Source: Paranoxybacillus sp035645275
GTDB lineage: Bacteria; Bacillota; Bacilli; Bacillales; Anoxybacillaceae
Length of the DNA stretch: 64,000 nt
NCBI GenBank assembly: GCA_035645275.1
Contig: DASQMX010000031.1
Span: 372,001 to 436,000, forward strand
Reading direction: 5' to 3'
A program made the position numbers and the translations under genes. Numbering within the stretch: position 1 is the first letter of the stretch; the number at the start of each line of letters is the position of its first letter. Below are positions 17,479-24,996 of this stretch, piece after piece. The notes beneath the pieces are model-generated. The model did not search any database. It was not told where the DNA came from and saw nothing but the letters and a program-made list of their open reading frames with translations.

Positions 17479-17721
17479 CTACTCTTTTACTATTTCTATC
17501 AGTTTTTTTAGTTCATTAGGATTAAACCCTTTCACCGCCTGATCTGCTACCACAGTAACGGGTATTCCCATAAACCCAAACTTTTCTACTTCCTTTTGAT
17601 ATTCTGGGTTAGTCAACACGTCCCTGACCTCAAATGGAATCCCTTCCTGAGTGAGCATTTGTTTGACCATATTGCACTCATTGCAGCCCTGTGCGGAATA
17701 GACGATTACTTGTTTGTTCAT
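17479..17721 (-). CDS. Glutaredoxin-like protein (CNEC)
   Basis: An 80-residue thioredoxin-fold protein of the glutaredoxin/NrdH group. The redox site is C13-N-E-C16 after the first strand, the cis-proline follows in GFMGIPVTVV, and the helix ends FNPNELKKLIE. It is the last gene of a three-gene operon and overlaps the ytxJ-like stop by four bases. In an organism using bacillithiol, such small proteins may act as bacilliredoxins or electron donors; the partner is not known. Confidence 0.85.
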   Translation of the reverse strand: MNKQVIVYSAQGCNECNMVKQMLTQEGIPFEVRDVLTNPEYQKEVEKFGFMGIPVTVVADQAVKGFNPNELKKLIEIVKE

Positions 17722-18044
17722 TTATTTAGCGCCTCCTTGATAGATTCCCGGGTAATCTTCCAGTGAGAAGCATTCCAGCGTACTTTTCCATCCTCTAGAA
17801 GAAAAATTTGCGGAGATTCATGCTTAATTCCAAATTCCTCTGCAATTTTATTGGAAACAGGACGATCTTCAATCACCAGGACGACAGCAGCAGAAATGTC
17901 CGTATCCTTCACAAACACTTGAAACTCCTCATAAGCCTTAGCGCTGATCGGACAAGCGGTGCTGTGTTTAAAAAGCAGATGTTTTCCCGGTTGTTGAACA
18001 AATTGATGCAAGTCTTCTATAGTATGAAGTTGTTTAATAGACAT
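17718..18044 (-). CDS. ytxJ: Bacillithiol-associated protein YtxJ
   Basis: A 108-residue thioredoxin-like YtxJ family protein with the single-cysteine site KHSTACPISAKAYEEF and cis-proline region ESPQIFLLEDGKV. YtxJ is a monothiol bacilliredoxin candidate (BrxC) that removes bacillithiol from proteins. I chose the ATG 18042-18044 because AAGGAGG lies 9 bases upstream; the ATG three codons earlier abuts the site. It is encoded between two CxxC glutaredoxins, so the operon looks dedicated to thiol repair. Confidence 0.87.
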   Translation of the reverse strand: MSIKQLHTIEDLHQFVQQPGKHLLFKHSTACPISAKAYEEFQVFVKDTDISAAVVLVIEDRPVSNKIAEEFGIKHESPQIFLLEDGKVRWNASHWKITRESIKEALNK

Positions 18045-18066
18045 GTTTTTCATCCTCCTTCATTAT

Positions 18067-18306
18067 TCAGAACTCTTTTAGCGTGTTGAGATAAGCCTCA
18101 ATTTTGTCACGGTCAAACACATGAAAAGCTCGGCCCTCCAGCACGATAAAAGGTGTAGCAATACCTCCCTCGCTCAGCATTCGGTCAAACATCAGCTGAT
18201 CGTAAGTAACATTGATCACTTCACAAGCTAAATCTTTCTCCTTGAAATATTGCAATACTTGTTCACATGACTCGCAATGGTCGCTTACATACAGGGTTAT
18301 TTTCAT
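18067..18306 (-). CDS. Glutaredoxin-like protein (CESC)
   Basis: A 79-residue glutaredoxin-fold protein with the site C11-E-S-C14 and the cis-proline in GGIATPFIVLEG. It differs clearly from the CNEC protein two genes on (different loop and C-terminus), so the two are not a recent duplication. It is first in the operon. Confidence 0.84.
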   Translation of the reverse strand: MKITLYVSDHCESCEQVLQYFKEKDLACEVINVTYDQLMFDRMLSEGGIATPFIVLEGRAFHVFDRDKIEAYLNTLKEF

Positions 18307-18410
18307 GAAAAAACCACCTGTCTATTGTTTTGTTCCCTGCTGAACACTTTCAGTTTACCGGATTCAGGCTGACATGACTGTAATCTAGTTCACAATCAAG
18401 CGAACAAAAA

Positions 18411-18502
18411 AGAGGCTGCCTCAAACAAAGTGTGAGCTCCCGTAACACATATGCTATATATTGTGAAATGCACGCGAGGTCAGACACTTATGGGTCATTA
18501 CC
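18411..18502. repeat. Nested palindromic repeat, degenerate copy
   Basis: The left arm AGAGGCTGCCTCAAA is intact, while the right arm reads ACTTATGGGTCATTACCTT, so the outer stem is weak. The inner pair AGTGTGAGCTC / GAGGTCAGACACT is still recognisable around ATATGCTATATATT. It lies between the Crp-type gene stop and the redox operon. Confidence 0.6.
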
Positions 18503-18512
18503 TTCCCTTGCC

Positions 18513-19196
18513 CTAGTCAAAAAGTTGTTCTTTGGCTCGCTTGCGATGAATGGAAATGGTTTTACGCCCCGTTTTAACAATTCCTTCCTTTACGAGTTCA
18601 TTGATTGTTGAGGTTACTGATTCACGAGTAGCACCTATCATATTACCGATTTCCTGATGAGTAAGAGGGAGATCGATTCGATGAAACCCATCTTCCAGTA
18701 CGCCAAATTCTTCGGAAAGATTCAGCAAAAGAAAGAGAAGCTTCTCTTTGACAGTACCTAAAGCCATCTTCTCCAGCATTTCGTTCTTTTCTTTCAATTG
18801 ATCGCTTAGGATCCTCATAACCCGTTTCATGATATGAGGGCGGGTGGATATGAATTTCTCAAACTGCTCACGGCCAATAGAACAAAGCAGAGTGTCTTCC
18901 AGCGTTTCGATATACACTCCGTGGGTACCTAAAGAGAAAGAATCGATCTCACCAAACGTACTCCCTCTCCCTAAAATACCGACCGTAAACTGTTTTCCCT
19001 CCGAATTGACAGTATAAAGACGTAAAGCCCCTTCTTTTACAAAGTAAAGCCCTTCCCGAACCATCTCAGGCGTTTGGATAATCGTATGTTTTCGTATTTT
19101 GGCATGGTGTGCCCATTTATTAACCTCTTCCATATCTTCTGGAGAGACATTGTCAAACAATTTCATTTGAGACAAATACCACAGTTTGTCAATCAT
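18513..19196 (-). CDS. Crp/Fnr family transcriptional regulator
   Basis: A 227-residue regulator: cyclic-nucleotide-binding-like beta barrel (about 10-120; LRLYTVNSEGKQF, FGEIDSF), dimerisation helix, and HTH_Crp domain with LTHQEIGNMIGATRESVTST as the recognition element. There is no N-terminal cysteine cluster, so it is not a classic iron-sulfur FNR. I prefer the ATG 19194-19196 (MIDKLWYL), with GGGGAAGGG six bases upstream. It is divergent from the DsrE gene and next to the redox operon; it probably controls one or both, but no paired half-sites were identified with confidence. Confidence 0.85.
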   Translation of the reverse strand: MIDKLWYLSQMKLFDNVSPEDMEEVNKWAHHAKIRKHTIIQTPEMVREGLYFVKEGALRLYTVNSEGKQFTVGILGRGSTFGEIDSFSLGTHGVYIETLEDTLLCSIGREQFEKFISTRPHIMKRVMRILSDQLKEKNEMLEKMALGTVKEKLLFLLLNLSEEFGVLEDGFHRIDLPLTHQEIGNMIGATRESVTSTINELVKEGIVKTGRKTISIHRKRAKEQLFD

Positions 19197-19385
19197 GAAC
19201 ATCCCTTCCCCAAACATTTTGTTTGATTCTTACTTTAGCATAAGAAGGAGATGCATGCCCAATTTAAAGACTGGTAATCATAATGTATGCTATTTCACAT
19301 TTTTTAAAGGAACTGGATTACAGACTTGCTATTCAAACCAGAGCTATACTGAAACCGTTAAAACAAATACAAAGGAGAGATGAAC

Positions 19386-19736
19386 GTGAAAAAAGTAGCT
19401 ATTTTTGTACACGCAGGTGAAAATGAGCTAGGAAGAGCCGTTCATGGATTGCTATATGCACAAGAAATCCACGAAGCTGGCGGAGAAGTAAAATTGATTT
19501 TCGATGGTGAAGGGACACAATGGATTGGTCGTTTTGAAGACACCAATCATCCGATGAACCCTTTGTATAAAAAAGTCAAGGCTTTGGGTGTGATCGAGGC
19601 TTGCGAATATTGCGCTGGGGCTTTCGGAGCAAAAGAAGACGTTCAAAAGGCAAGCATTTCTTCAGTGAATGAATACGAAGGTCACCCAAGTATAGCAAAA
19701 CTCATCTCAGAAGATTATCAAATTATTACGCTGTAA
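19386..19736 (+). CDS. DsrE-like family protein
   Basis: A 116-residue protein of the DsrE/DsrF-like fold (KKVAIFVHAGENELGRAVHGLLYA, then GVIEACEYCAGAFGAKE with two cysteines close to each other). The family handles sulfur relay or is of unknown function. The start is set at GTG 19386, eight bases after AAAGGAG; the ATG two codons earlier is only two bases from it. It is monocistronic and divergent from the Crp/Fnr regulator. Confidence 0.8.
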   Translation: MKKVAIFVHAGENELGRAVHGLLYAQEIHEAGGEVKLIFDGEGTQWIGRFEDTNHPMNPLYKKVKALGVIEACEYCAGAFGAKEDVQKASISSVNEYEGHPSIAKLISEDYQIITL

Positions 19737-19752
19737 TCATTTCAGACTGTAG

Positions 19753-19788
19753 ACAAAAGGAGTGGCGCCTTAGGTGCCGCTCCTTTTG
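19753..19788 (+). terminator. Rho-independent terminator
   Basis: Strong stem ACAAAAGGAGTGGCGCC / TGCCGCTCCTTTTGT followed by TTTTGATTTTG. Confidence 0.88.
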
Positions 19789-19869
19789 TTTTGATTTTGA
19801 TTACGCAGCCAAAAACACAGTTTCCACTCATAAATCCGATATTTTGAATTGTTAGGTTAAATTAAAACA

Positions 19870-19902
19870 AAAACCCGAACTCTCCATTTTGAGTTCAGGT
19901 TT
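19870..19902 (-). terminator. Original tRNA-Val terminator, now cut off by the island
   Basis: AAACCCGAACT / GAGTTCAGGTTT stem, with a T run on the minus strand. It sits a few bases beyond the partial tRNA copy (attL), where the tRNA gene would have ended before insertion. Confidence 0.65.
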
Positions 19903-19907
19903 CAACT

Positions 19908-19951
19908 GATGATTCCGACTGGGCTCGAACCAGCGACCTCCACCCTGTCAA
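19908..19951 (-). repeat. attL: 44-bp copy of the tRNA-Val 3' end
   Basis: Identical over 44 bases to 40151-40194 (from GATGATTCCGACTGGG to CACCCTGTCAA). It contains the T arm, acceptor 3' strand and anticodon-arm part of tRNA-Val, but not the 5' half. It is the distal attachment site of the island. Confidence 0.92.
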
Positions 19952-20187
19952 AGCGAAATATAGGATTTTCTAAATTTTATTTGAGAAAGATAAGACCTTT
20001 TACATTTGAAAAATGTTGATATATCAAGGTTTTGCTAATTTGAACATTTTTCAGGTTATACCAAATTTATCGAATGGCACCGTTTGGGCACCAAACTCGG
20101 CACCACTTATGGCACCAACAAAAAGTCCTCTAAAGGTTGATGTGACAAGCTTTCTGTCAATATTAAAATTGAAAGAGGGCGTTTAAG

Positions 20188-20505
20188 ATGAGCGGTAGCA
20201 TCGGAGATACGTTGTTGAAATATATAATCAAGCAGATAGAAGATGAAAAGAAGTTTATCAAAGAACAAAAGGAAAGTGTGATATTCTTGACCGACTCTAT
20301 TGTAAAAAGTCTAGAAGAGATTAAACATCATAATAATACAATAGAGGAAAAAGATATTATTCCTGATTACAATTTTATGCTTATTCAAAATAAACTACAA
20401 AGTCTAATTAATGCTTTACAAGAAATCAATTTTGGGAAAAAACGTATAAGGAAATATCATGATGAAATGTGCAAATTGAATACCTTTTTGGAAGATGGAG
20501 AATAA
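20188..20505 (+). CDS. Hypothetical coiled-coil protein near attL
   Basis: A 105-residue, Lys/Glu/Ile-rich, fully helical protein (YIIKQIEDEKKFIKEQKESV, then ALQEINFGKKRIRKYHDEM). It has no signal peptide or membrane segment. GAGGG lies about 9 bases upstream of ATG and a terminator follows. I do not recognise it. Confidence 0.6.
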   Translation: MSGSIGDTLLKYIIKQIEDEKKFIKEQKESVIFLTDSIVKSLEEIKHHNNTIEEKDIIPDYNFMLIQNKLQSLINALQEINFGKKRIRKYHDEMCKLNTFLEDGE

Positions 20506-20511
20506 ACTGTT

Positions 20512-20540
20512 AAAGCCGCTCATGTTATTTGAGCGGCTTT
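20512..20540 (+). terminator. Rho-independent terminator
   Basis: AAAGCCGCTCA / TGAGCGGCTTT stem followed by ATAATTATTGTTTT. Confidence 0.8.
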
Positions 20541-20673
20541 ATAATTATTGTTTTACTAGCATTAATTAGTTATAACCCTCTCAGAATTAAGAGTGGGTGC
20601 TGAAAAAGGTAGCATATCCTAAGCTTTTTAGTGTTCAAAATATTGACTACTATCCAGAGCCTATCCTCAAATA

Positions 20674-22710
20674 TTAGAGCGGAGCAATGGAAGTAAAAGA
20701 TAGGGATTTTTTCCTTTCTTCTGCCAACTGACTAATTACCTCACTCCAGATGTTAAAATGTTCATAGGAAATTAACTTACTTTTCGTAGCCTTTTTTAAT
20801 TGTTTAGCTAATTCACGGGCATTATCTGTTTGTTGTAAAAACCAACGAGTTCTTTCTTCATAATGCATTTCACTTAAAGTCTTAACTTGTTTTTGTTTGT
20901 GCCATAAATAATGTCCTTTAGTAACTCTAGGAGTAAATAAATATTTTATATCAGTACTTCCTTGACAGTATGGACAATCACATTTTAATTCTTTACCTAT
21001 AGCTGGTTCAAATACATCTTTGAGAGCTTTTTCATTGAAGGATGACAATAACTGTGGAATATAATATCTTGGCTTGACATTATATCCCTGTGTTTCCTCA
21101 ATTAAAATTGATTCTTTAAAATCTTCTATAAATCCAATACCTGATGAAATAGACGTTGCTCCAAAACCAAGCAAACCAAGTCCAAAATCATTAACCCTTG
21201 ATAAAACAATTGGTTTAGCTAGATCTCCTAGCATACTAACTATACGGCCAAATGCATAGTAGTGAGCTTTATTAAAGGAGTCAAGTTTGATGTCAAACAT
21301 AAGTATATATCCGTCTGCTTGAGTTCTTGTAAATTTATTTACTAGTCTAATGGTAGTTAAATTATCTGTTAAACTTTCTATTTGAATTGATATGCCAGCA
21401 TATAAAGGCCTTTTTTCATTAATTTCGTTTAGATATTTCCTACATTCATGAAATATCTTTATATCGATATCAATCCAAGGATCATTTTCATTTGCATAAA
21501 AATGAAAAGGTGCTACTAAAACACTTGGTTTTTGAGCTAATTGCCAATCTAATACTTGCTTTGCTCTTTTTTGATAGATTTCTAGGCTATTAAAATCTTC
21601 AGGCTTTTCTTTATGATATGGTGATAGAACATAAGGTAAATCTACTAAAGATTTGGTATTACTAAATTTTGAATAGGCAAGTCTATAAACAACTGGATCA
21701 ATAATGGTAAATTTATTGCTATCCCTAACACTTTCATATACAGCGCTGTATTTTGGAAAGAAATTTGCAGGAAATACAATTCCATCTATTCCAAATGTAT
21801 TGTTATATTCTTCAACCAAAGAACGTTCATTATGCAACAATCTTGGAAGAAATCGTAGAGTTAAATCTGTGGAGGTAACTTGAATTGTTCTATTTTCTAG
21901 GTTGCGAAGTTCAAAATAAAGTGAGTCGATGGTGAAGTTTCTACGGTGAATTTGCTTTTCCAATAGTGTAGCAATAATATTATCCAATTTATTAGGAACT
22001 GCAGGATTTAAAGTACTAGCGAACGGAGGAACCTCATTAAGTATTTTATATGGTGCTTCTACTAAACTGTGTATTTCAAGTGGAATACGTCCTGTAACCA
22101 TGTGAAATAAGATTGCACCAAAACTATATAAATCAGATCTGTAATCAATATTTTTACTATCTAATAATTGTTCTGGAGCCATATATGCATATGTACCCAT
22201 TGGTACGCCCGTTGCTGTTAATGTGCTAGCGTCTAATAATTTAACTAATCCGAAATCAAGGATACGTACATCTCCTAAACGTGTTATAAAAATATTATCT
22301 GGTTTCAAATCTCTATGAAATAAACCATTATCATGTATAGCTTTTAATCCTTCTAATATTTGGAGTCCAATTCTTTGAGCTTGGGCAATTGTTAATCGTT
22401 TATTTCTTTCAATAAAGTTGCTTAAAGGTTCTCCCTCTGTATACTCCATGACAAGATAACGGAATTTGTCAAATCCTCTAATGTGAAATCCATCATCAAT
22501 ATATTTGACAATATTAGGATGAGCCACTTTTTTTAATGCCCCAATCTCTCTTTCAATTCTTTTTATGTCGTTTTTTGAGCGGATCATTTCATTCTTAAAA
22601 AGTTTTAAAGCATATTTTTTTCCATCTTTGCTTACTAAGAATGTAGCTCCAAACGTCCCCTGCCCTAAGGGGGCTATAACTTCATAATTTCCTATCATGT
22701 TTTTTTCCAT
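20674..22710 (-). CDS. Ser/Thr protein kinase fused to a probable TIM-barrel domain with a zinc motif
   Basis: A 678-residue protein. Residues 8-270 are a complete Hanks-type kinase: glycine loop GQGTFG (16-21), K36 (YALK), HRDLKPDN (132-139), DFG (152-154) and an APE-like MAPEQ. Residues about 300-575 show an alternating strand/helix pattern typical of a TIM barrel (for example GIVFPANFF, FTIIDPVVYRLAY, SVLVAPFHFY, YAGISIQIES, IVLSRVNDFGLGLLGFG). It ends with C577-x-C579-xx-C582 and histidines at 600 and 604, reminiscent of the zinc site of tRNA-guanine transglycosylase/DpdA proteins. There is no membrane segment. The start has AGGGGGAG eight bases upstream. It is alone on its strand and divergent from the gene at 22866. 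The kinase call is firm; the C-terminal assignment is inference. A defence role follows only from context. Confidence 0.8.
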   Translation of the reverse strand: MEKNMIGNYEVIAPLGQGTFGATFLVSKDGKKYALKLFKNEMIRSKNDIKRIEREIGALKKVAHPNIVKYIDDGFHIRGFDKFRYLVMEYTEGEPLSNFIERNKRLTIAQAQRIGLQILEGLKAIHDNGLFHRDLKPDNIFITRLGDVRILDFGLVKLLDASTLTATGVPMGTYAYMAPEQLLDSKNIDYRSDLYSFGAILFHMVTGRIPLEIHSLVEAPYKILNEVPPFASTLNPAVPNKLDNIIATLLEKQIHRRNFTIDSLYFELRNLENRTIQVTSTDLTLRFLPRLLHNERSLVEEYNNTFGIDGIVFPANFFPKYSAVYESVRDSNKFTIIDPVVYRLAYSKFSNTKSLVDLPYVLSPYHKEKPEDFNSLEIYQKRAKQVLDWQLAQKPSVLVAPFHFYANENDPWIDIDIKIFHECRKYLNEINEKRPLYAGISIQIESLTDNLTTIRLVNKFTRTQADGYILMFDIKLDSFNKAHYYAFGRIVSMLGDLAKPIVLSRVNDFGLGLLGFGATSISSGIGFIEDFKESILIEETQGYNVKPRYYIPQLLSSFNEKALKDVFEPAIGKELKCDCPYCQGSTDIKYLFTPRVTKGHYLWHKQKQVKTLSEMHYEERTRWFLQQTDNARELAKQLKKATKSKLISYEHFNIWSEVISQLAEERKKSLSFTSIAPL

Positions 22711-22848
22711 TTAAACAACTCCCCCTAATTACAATTATTTACTATAATATAATTATAATATATAAAAACATAGATTGATAAAATATTACATTTAAGTACA
22801 AATTATCAAATTAAATTTGATGACAAACAAAGTGCTGATTAAAATGTT

Positions 22849-22856
22849 GGGGGGGG
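22849..22856 (+). promoter_or_regulatory. Eight-G run serving as ribosome binding region
   Basis: GGGGGGGG lies 9 bases before the ATG at 22866. Such runs are prone to slippage, and also to sequencing error. Confidence 0.4.
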
Positions 22857-22865
22857 ATAAAGTTA

Positions 22866-23747
22866 ATGGCCAATGCTTTAGTAAGAAAGATTATAGGAGA
22901 TGTTTTTGAATACGATTATCTTCCGAAAGAGTTCAAAGAGGATGAGCTAGCAAAATACAAAGAAAGAACGAGAAAAAAATTTAGAGAGTTAGCTAGAAGC
23001 TGGAATACAGAATTAAATACTGAGTGGTTATTTAGGCATTACCTGTCTGTAAAAATGATATTAGCTACCTCGGTTATGTTGACATCTATAGAATTTGCAA
23101 AGAGAAAGAACCTAAAAATAGTAGAACCTTATTTGTTATATTATGCTTTATTAACAGCATCGAGAGGACTTATATTTACCATTCCTGATGTAACATGGAA
23201 TAATGGGGAAATAGTAACTATGACACATAAGAAAATTATTAATGTAGTAAGTGATTTGGTAGGGCAAATAAGCAAAGAGAAAGGAGAGGAATTAAAAAAT
23301 AAACTTTCTACTGCTAGAGACTATAGGGAACTGTTCTCATATAAGTTTCCTGCCAGTGGAACTGATATTACTAAGGGTGTCCAATTAATCGATTATGAAG
23401 AGGCTATTGAATTAGCAGCTTTACTAGCGGAAATTGCCCAATTTAACAGTGAACAGTTAGAGTATTGTATTGAAAGATATTGTGAAAATAAAGTATTCGA
23501 AATTAATTTGGAATTTTTTAAAGAGGGTATAGAGTATAAACTTGGAAACGTACCTCTTATAGATAGAGAAGACTTGTATCGATTAGACTATATTTTTAGA
23601 AAACAGAGATATCCTCTCAGCCTGTATTTTACGATGACAGAGGGATTAGTGGAGGACTTTTTTGGGTCCTGGTGTCCAGAAGAGGAAACAGAAGATGATG
23701 TATACAATCCTGATGAAAATTGGAGAATTATATTTCCTGTTCCATAA
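22866..23747 (+). CDS. Unknown protein, HEPN-like alpha-helical
   Basis: A 293-residue soluble helical protein that I do not recognise. The stretch YLLYYALLTASRGLIFTIPD followed by MTHKKIINVV resembles the helical core of HEPN or YaaC-like proteins, in which an Arg and a downstream His form the active centre; this is weak evidence. The C-terminus RYPLSLYFTMTEGLVEDFFG is well structured, and the tail is acidic. It is divergent from the kinase fusion with a 155-base shared promoter region, so the two may act together. It is followed by a terminator at 23884. Confidence 0.55.
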   Translation: MANALVRKIIGDVFEYDYLPKEFKEDELAKYKERTRKKFRELARSWNTELNTEWLFRHYLSVKMILATSVMLTSIEFAKRKNLKIVEPYLLYYALLTASRGLIFTIPDVTWNNGEIVTMTHKKIINVVSDLVGQISKEKGEELKNKLSTARDYRELFSYKFPASGTDITKGVQLIDYEEAIELAALLAEIAQFNSEQLEYCIERYCENKVFEINLEFFKEGIEYKLGNVPLIDREDLYRLDYIFRKQRYPLSLYFTMTEGLVEDFFGSWCPEEETEDDVYNPDENWRIIFPVP

Positions 23748-23883
23748 AGGCGATAGTTTCGTTGAAGTATAAATTAAAAATTAGTGGGGGAATTTCAAAA
23801 CTGGTTCTTACTACTTTATAAATAAGGAGATTAATTTCCTAAACACATGATTTCCCTGATGTATTGCTATTGATTCCCCCCTC

Positions 23884-23917
23884 AAAAATGCTCAGCGTTA
23901 AAAAGGCTGAGCATTTT
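23884..23917. terminator. Bidirectional terminator
   Basis: AAAATGCTCAGC / GCTGAGCATTTT stem, with T or A runs on both sides. It separates the convergent unknown gene (+) and the DUF4435 gene (-). Confidence 0.8.
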
Positions 23918-23994
23918 GTTATGGTCAAATAAAAAAGTATGTATAATTTTTAAAACTAATCTTATTAATTAATAAAAATAATGAATATGATAAA

Positions 23995-24996
23995 TTATTT
24001 TTGTGAAACTTCATCTTTAACGTATTTATTTTCAATTAAATTCATCAATTCACTAAATTTTTTCGAAAAATTTGGTATCCATTCTATTTTTAATCTTGGT
24101 AAAATCCTTGATAGGTCCCCTTTAGATTTAATTTCATTTAAGTGGGGATTTGTCTCTAATATATATTTAAAAAAGTACGACAATGAGTTAGATACCATTT
24201 TACCCTTTATTGCATATTTAAATAAATACAAGGGTTCTGTATTCTCCATTATTTTATTTGCATCATAACCATTCTCATCTATAATTTGTCGCACTGATTC
24301 TATACTTAATCCAACCTTCTTCAGTTCGATCTCAATATACCTAGAAATCCTCTCAAGTTTATTATCAATACCTAAATGTTTCATTTCCATCATGGAGACT
24401 GGCTTTACCTTGATAATTTCAAGAACCTTGTTTAGTTGGTCCTCCGTTAAAACATTTTTCCTATAGTTAACTTCCCTAAGGAAACACAATAAAATATATG
24501 GCTTACACGCTTTTTCTATATCATGCAGCAAAAGAACTAATTCCTCATAAATGCTAAATTCTGAGTAGTCGCAAACATTTTTTAATATAACTCTGAAAAT
24601 AGAATCCTCAAATATATAATTTTCCAATTCATAATAATCATAATATATCACTCTAGGATCTCGATGGGTTTCATTTAGATAAAAATCAAAATCCCTATCT
24701 AGGAGGCAAATAACATTCCGATTTTGTGATTTTAATTTTTTAAATAACTGCAATGCATTCTGCTTACCAGCAATTTTATTCGATTCTTCTATTTCTTCCT
24801 CATTAGCTTTTATTAATCTAAAAACCCTCTTAACTTCACTTCCTTTATATAAATAAAAATTGCGAATAACCTCTACATCATCAGGTCCCTCTAATAATAG
24901 TAGTCTATCTGTGGCTAAATCTTTTTTGGTAAACTTTGTCTCTGTTATTACAGCCTTCGCACTTTCCTTTAGTGCACTTCCTTTTCTAATACTCAT
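23995..24996 (-). CDS. DUF4435 TOPRIM-like protein, PARIS AriB-like
   Basis: A 333-residue protein with a TOPRIM-type fold of the DUF4435 family: E36 in LLLLEGPDDVEVI, and D100, D102 and D104 in CLLDRDFDFYL, followed by YYDYYELENYIF. In PARIS (phage anti-restriction-induced system), AriB is a DUF4435 nuclease activated when AriA senses an anti-restriction protein such as Ocr. Here it overlaps the AAA ATPase gene by 11 bases, which matches the paired design. It lies in the same island as a type I restriction system. The PARIS assignment rests on domain pairing and order. Confidence 0.75.
   Translation of the reverse strand: MSIRKGSALKESAKAVITETKFTKKDLATDRLLLLEGPDDVEVIRNFYLYKGSEVKRVFRLIKANEEEIEESNKIAGKQNALQLFKKLKSQNRNVICLLDRDFDFYLNETHRDPRVIYYDYYELENYIFEDSIFRVILKNVCDYSEFSIYEELVLLLHDIEKACKPYILLCFLREVNYRKNVLTEDQLNKVLEIIKVKPVSMMEMKHLGIDNKLERISRYIEIELKKVGLSIESVRQIIDENGYDANKIMENTEPLYLFKYAIKGKMVSNSLSYFFKYILETNPHLNEIKSKGDLSRILPRLKIEWIPNFSKKFSELMNLIENKYVKDEVSQK

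Noticed and set aside
19908..19951. Second tRNA-Val gene
   Set aside because: Only the 3' half is present; the D arm, 5' acceptor strand and anticodon-stem partner are absent. It is an attachment site copy.
22849..22856. Phase-variable G run
   Set aside because: It lies before the start codon, not in the coding frame. It could alter translation, but one sequence cannot show variation.
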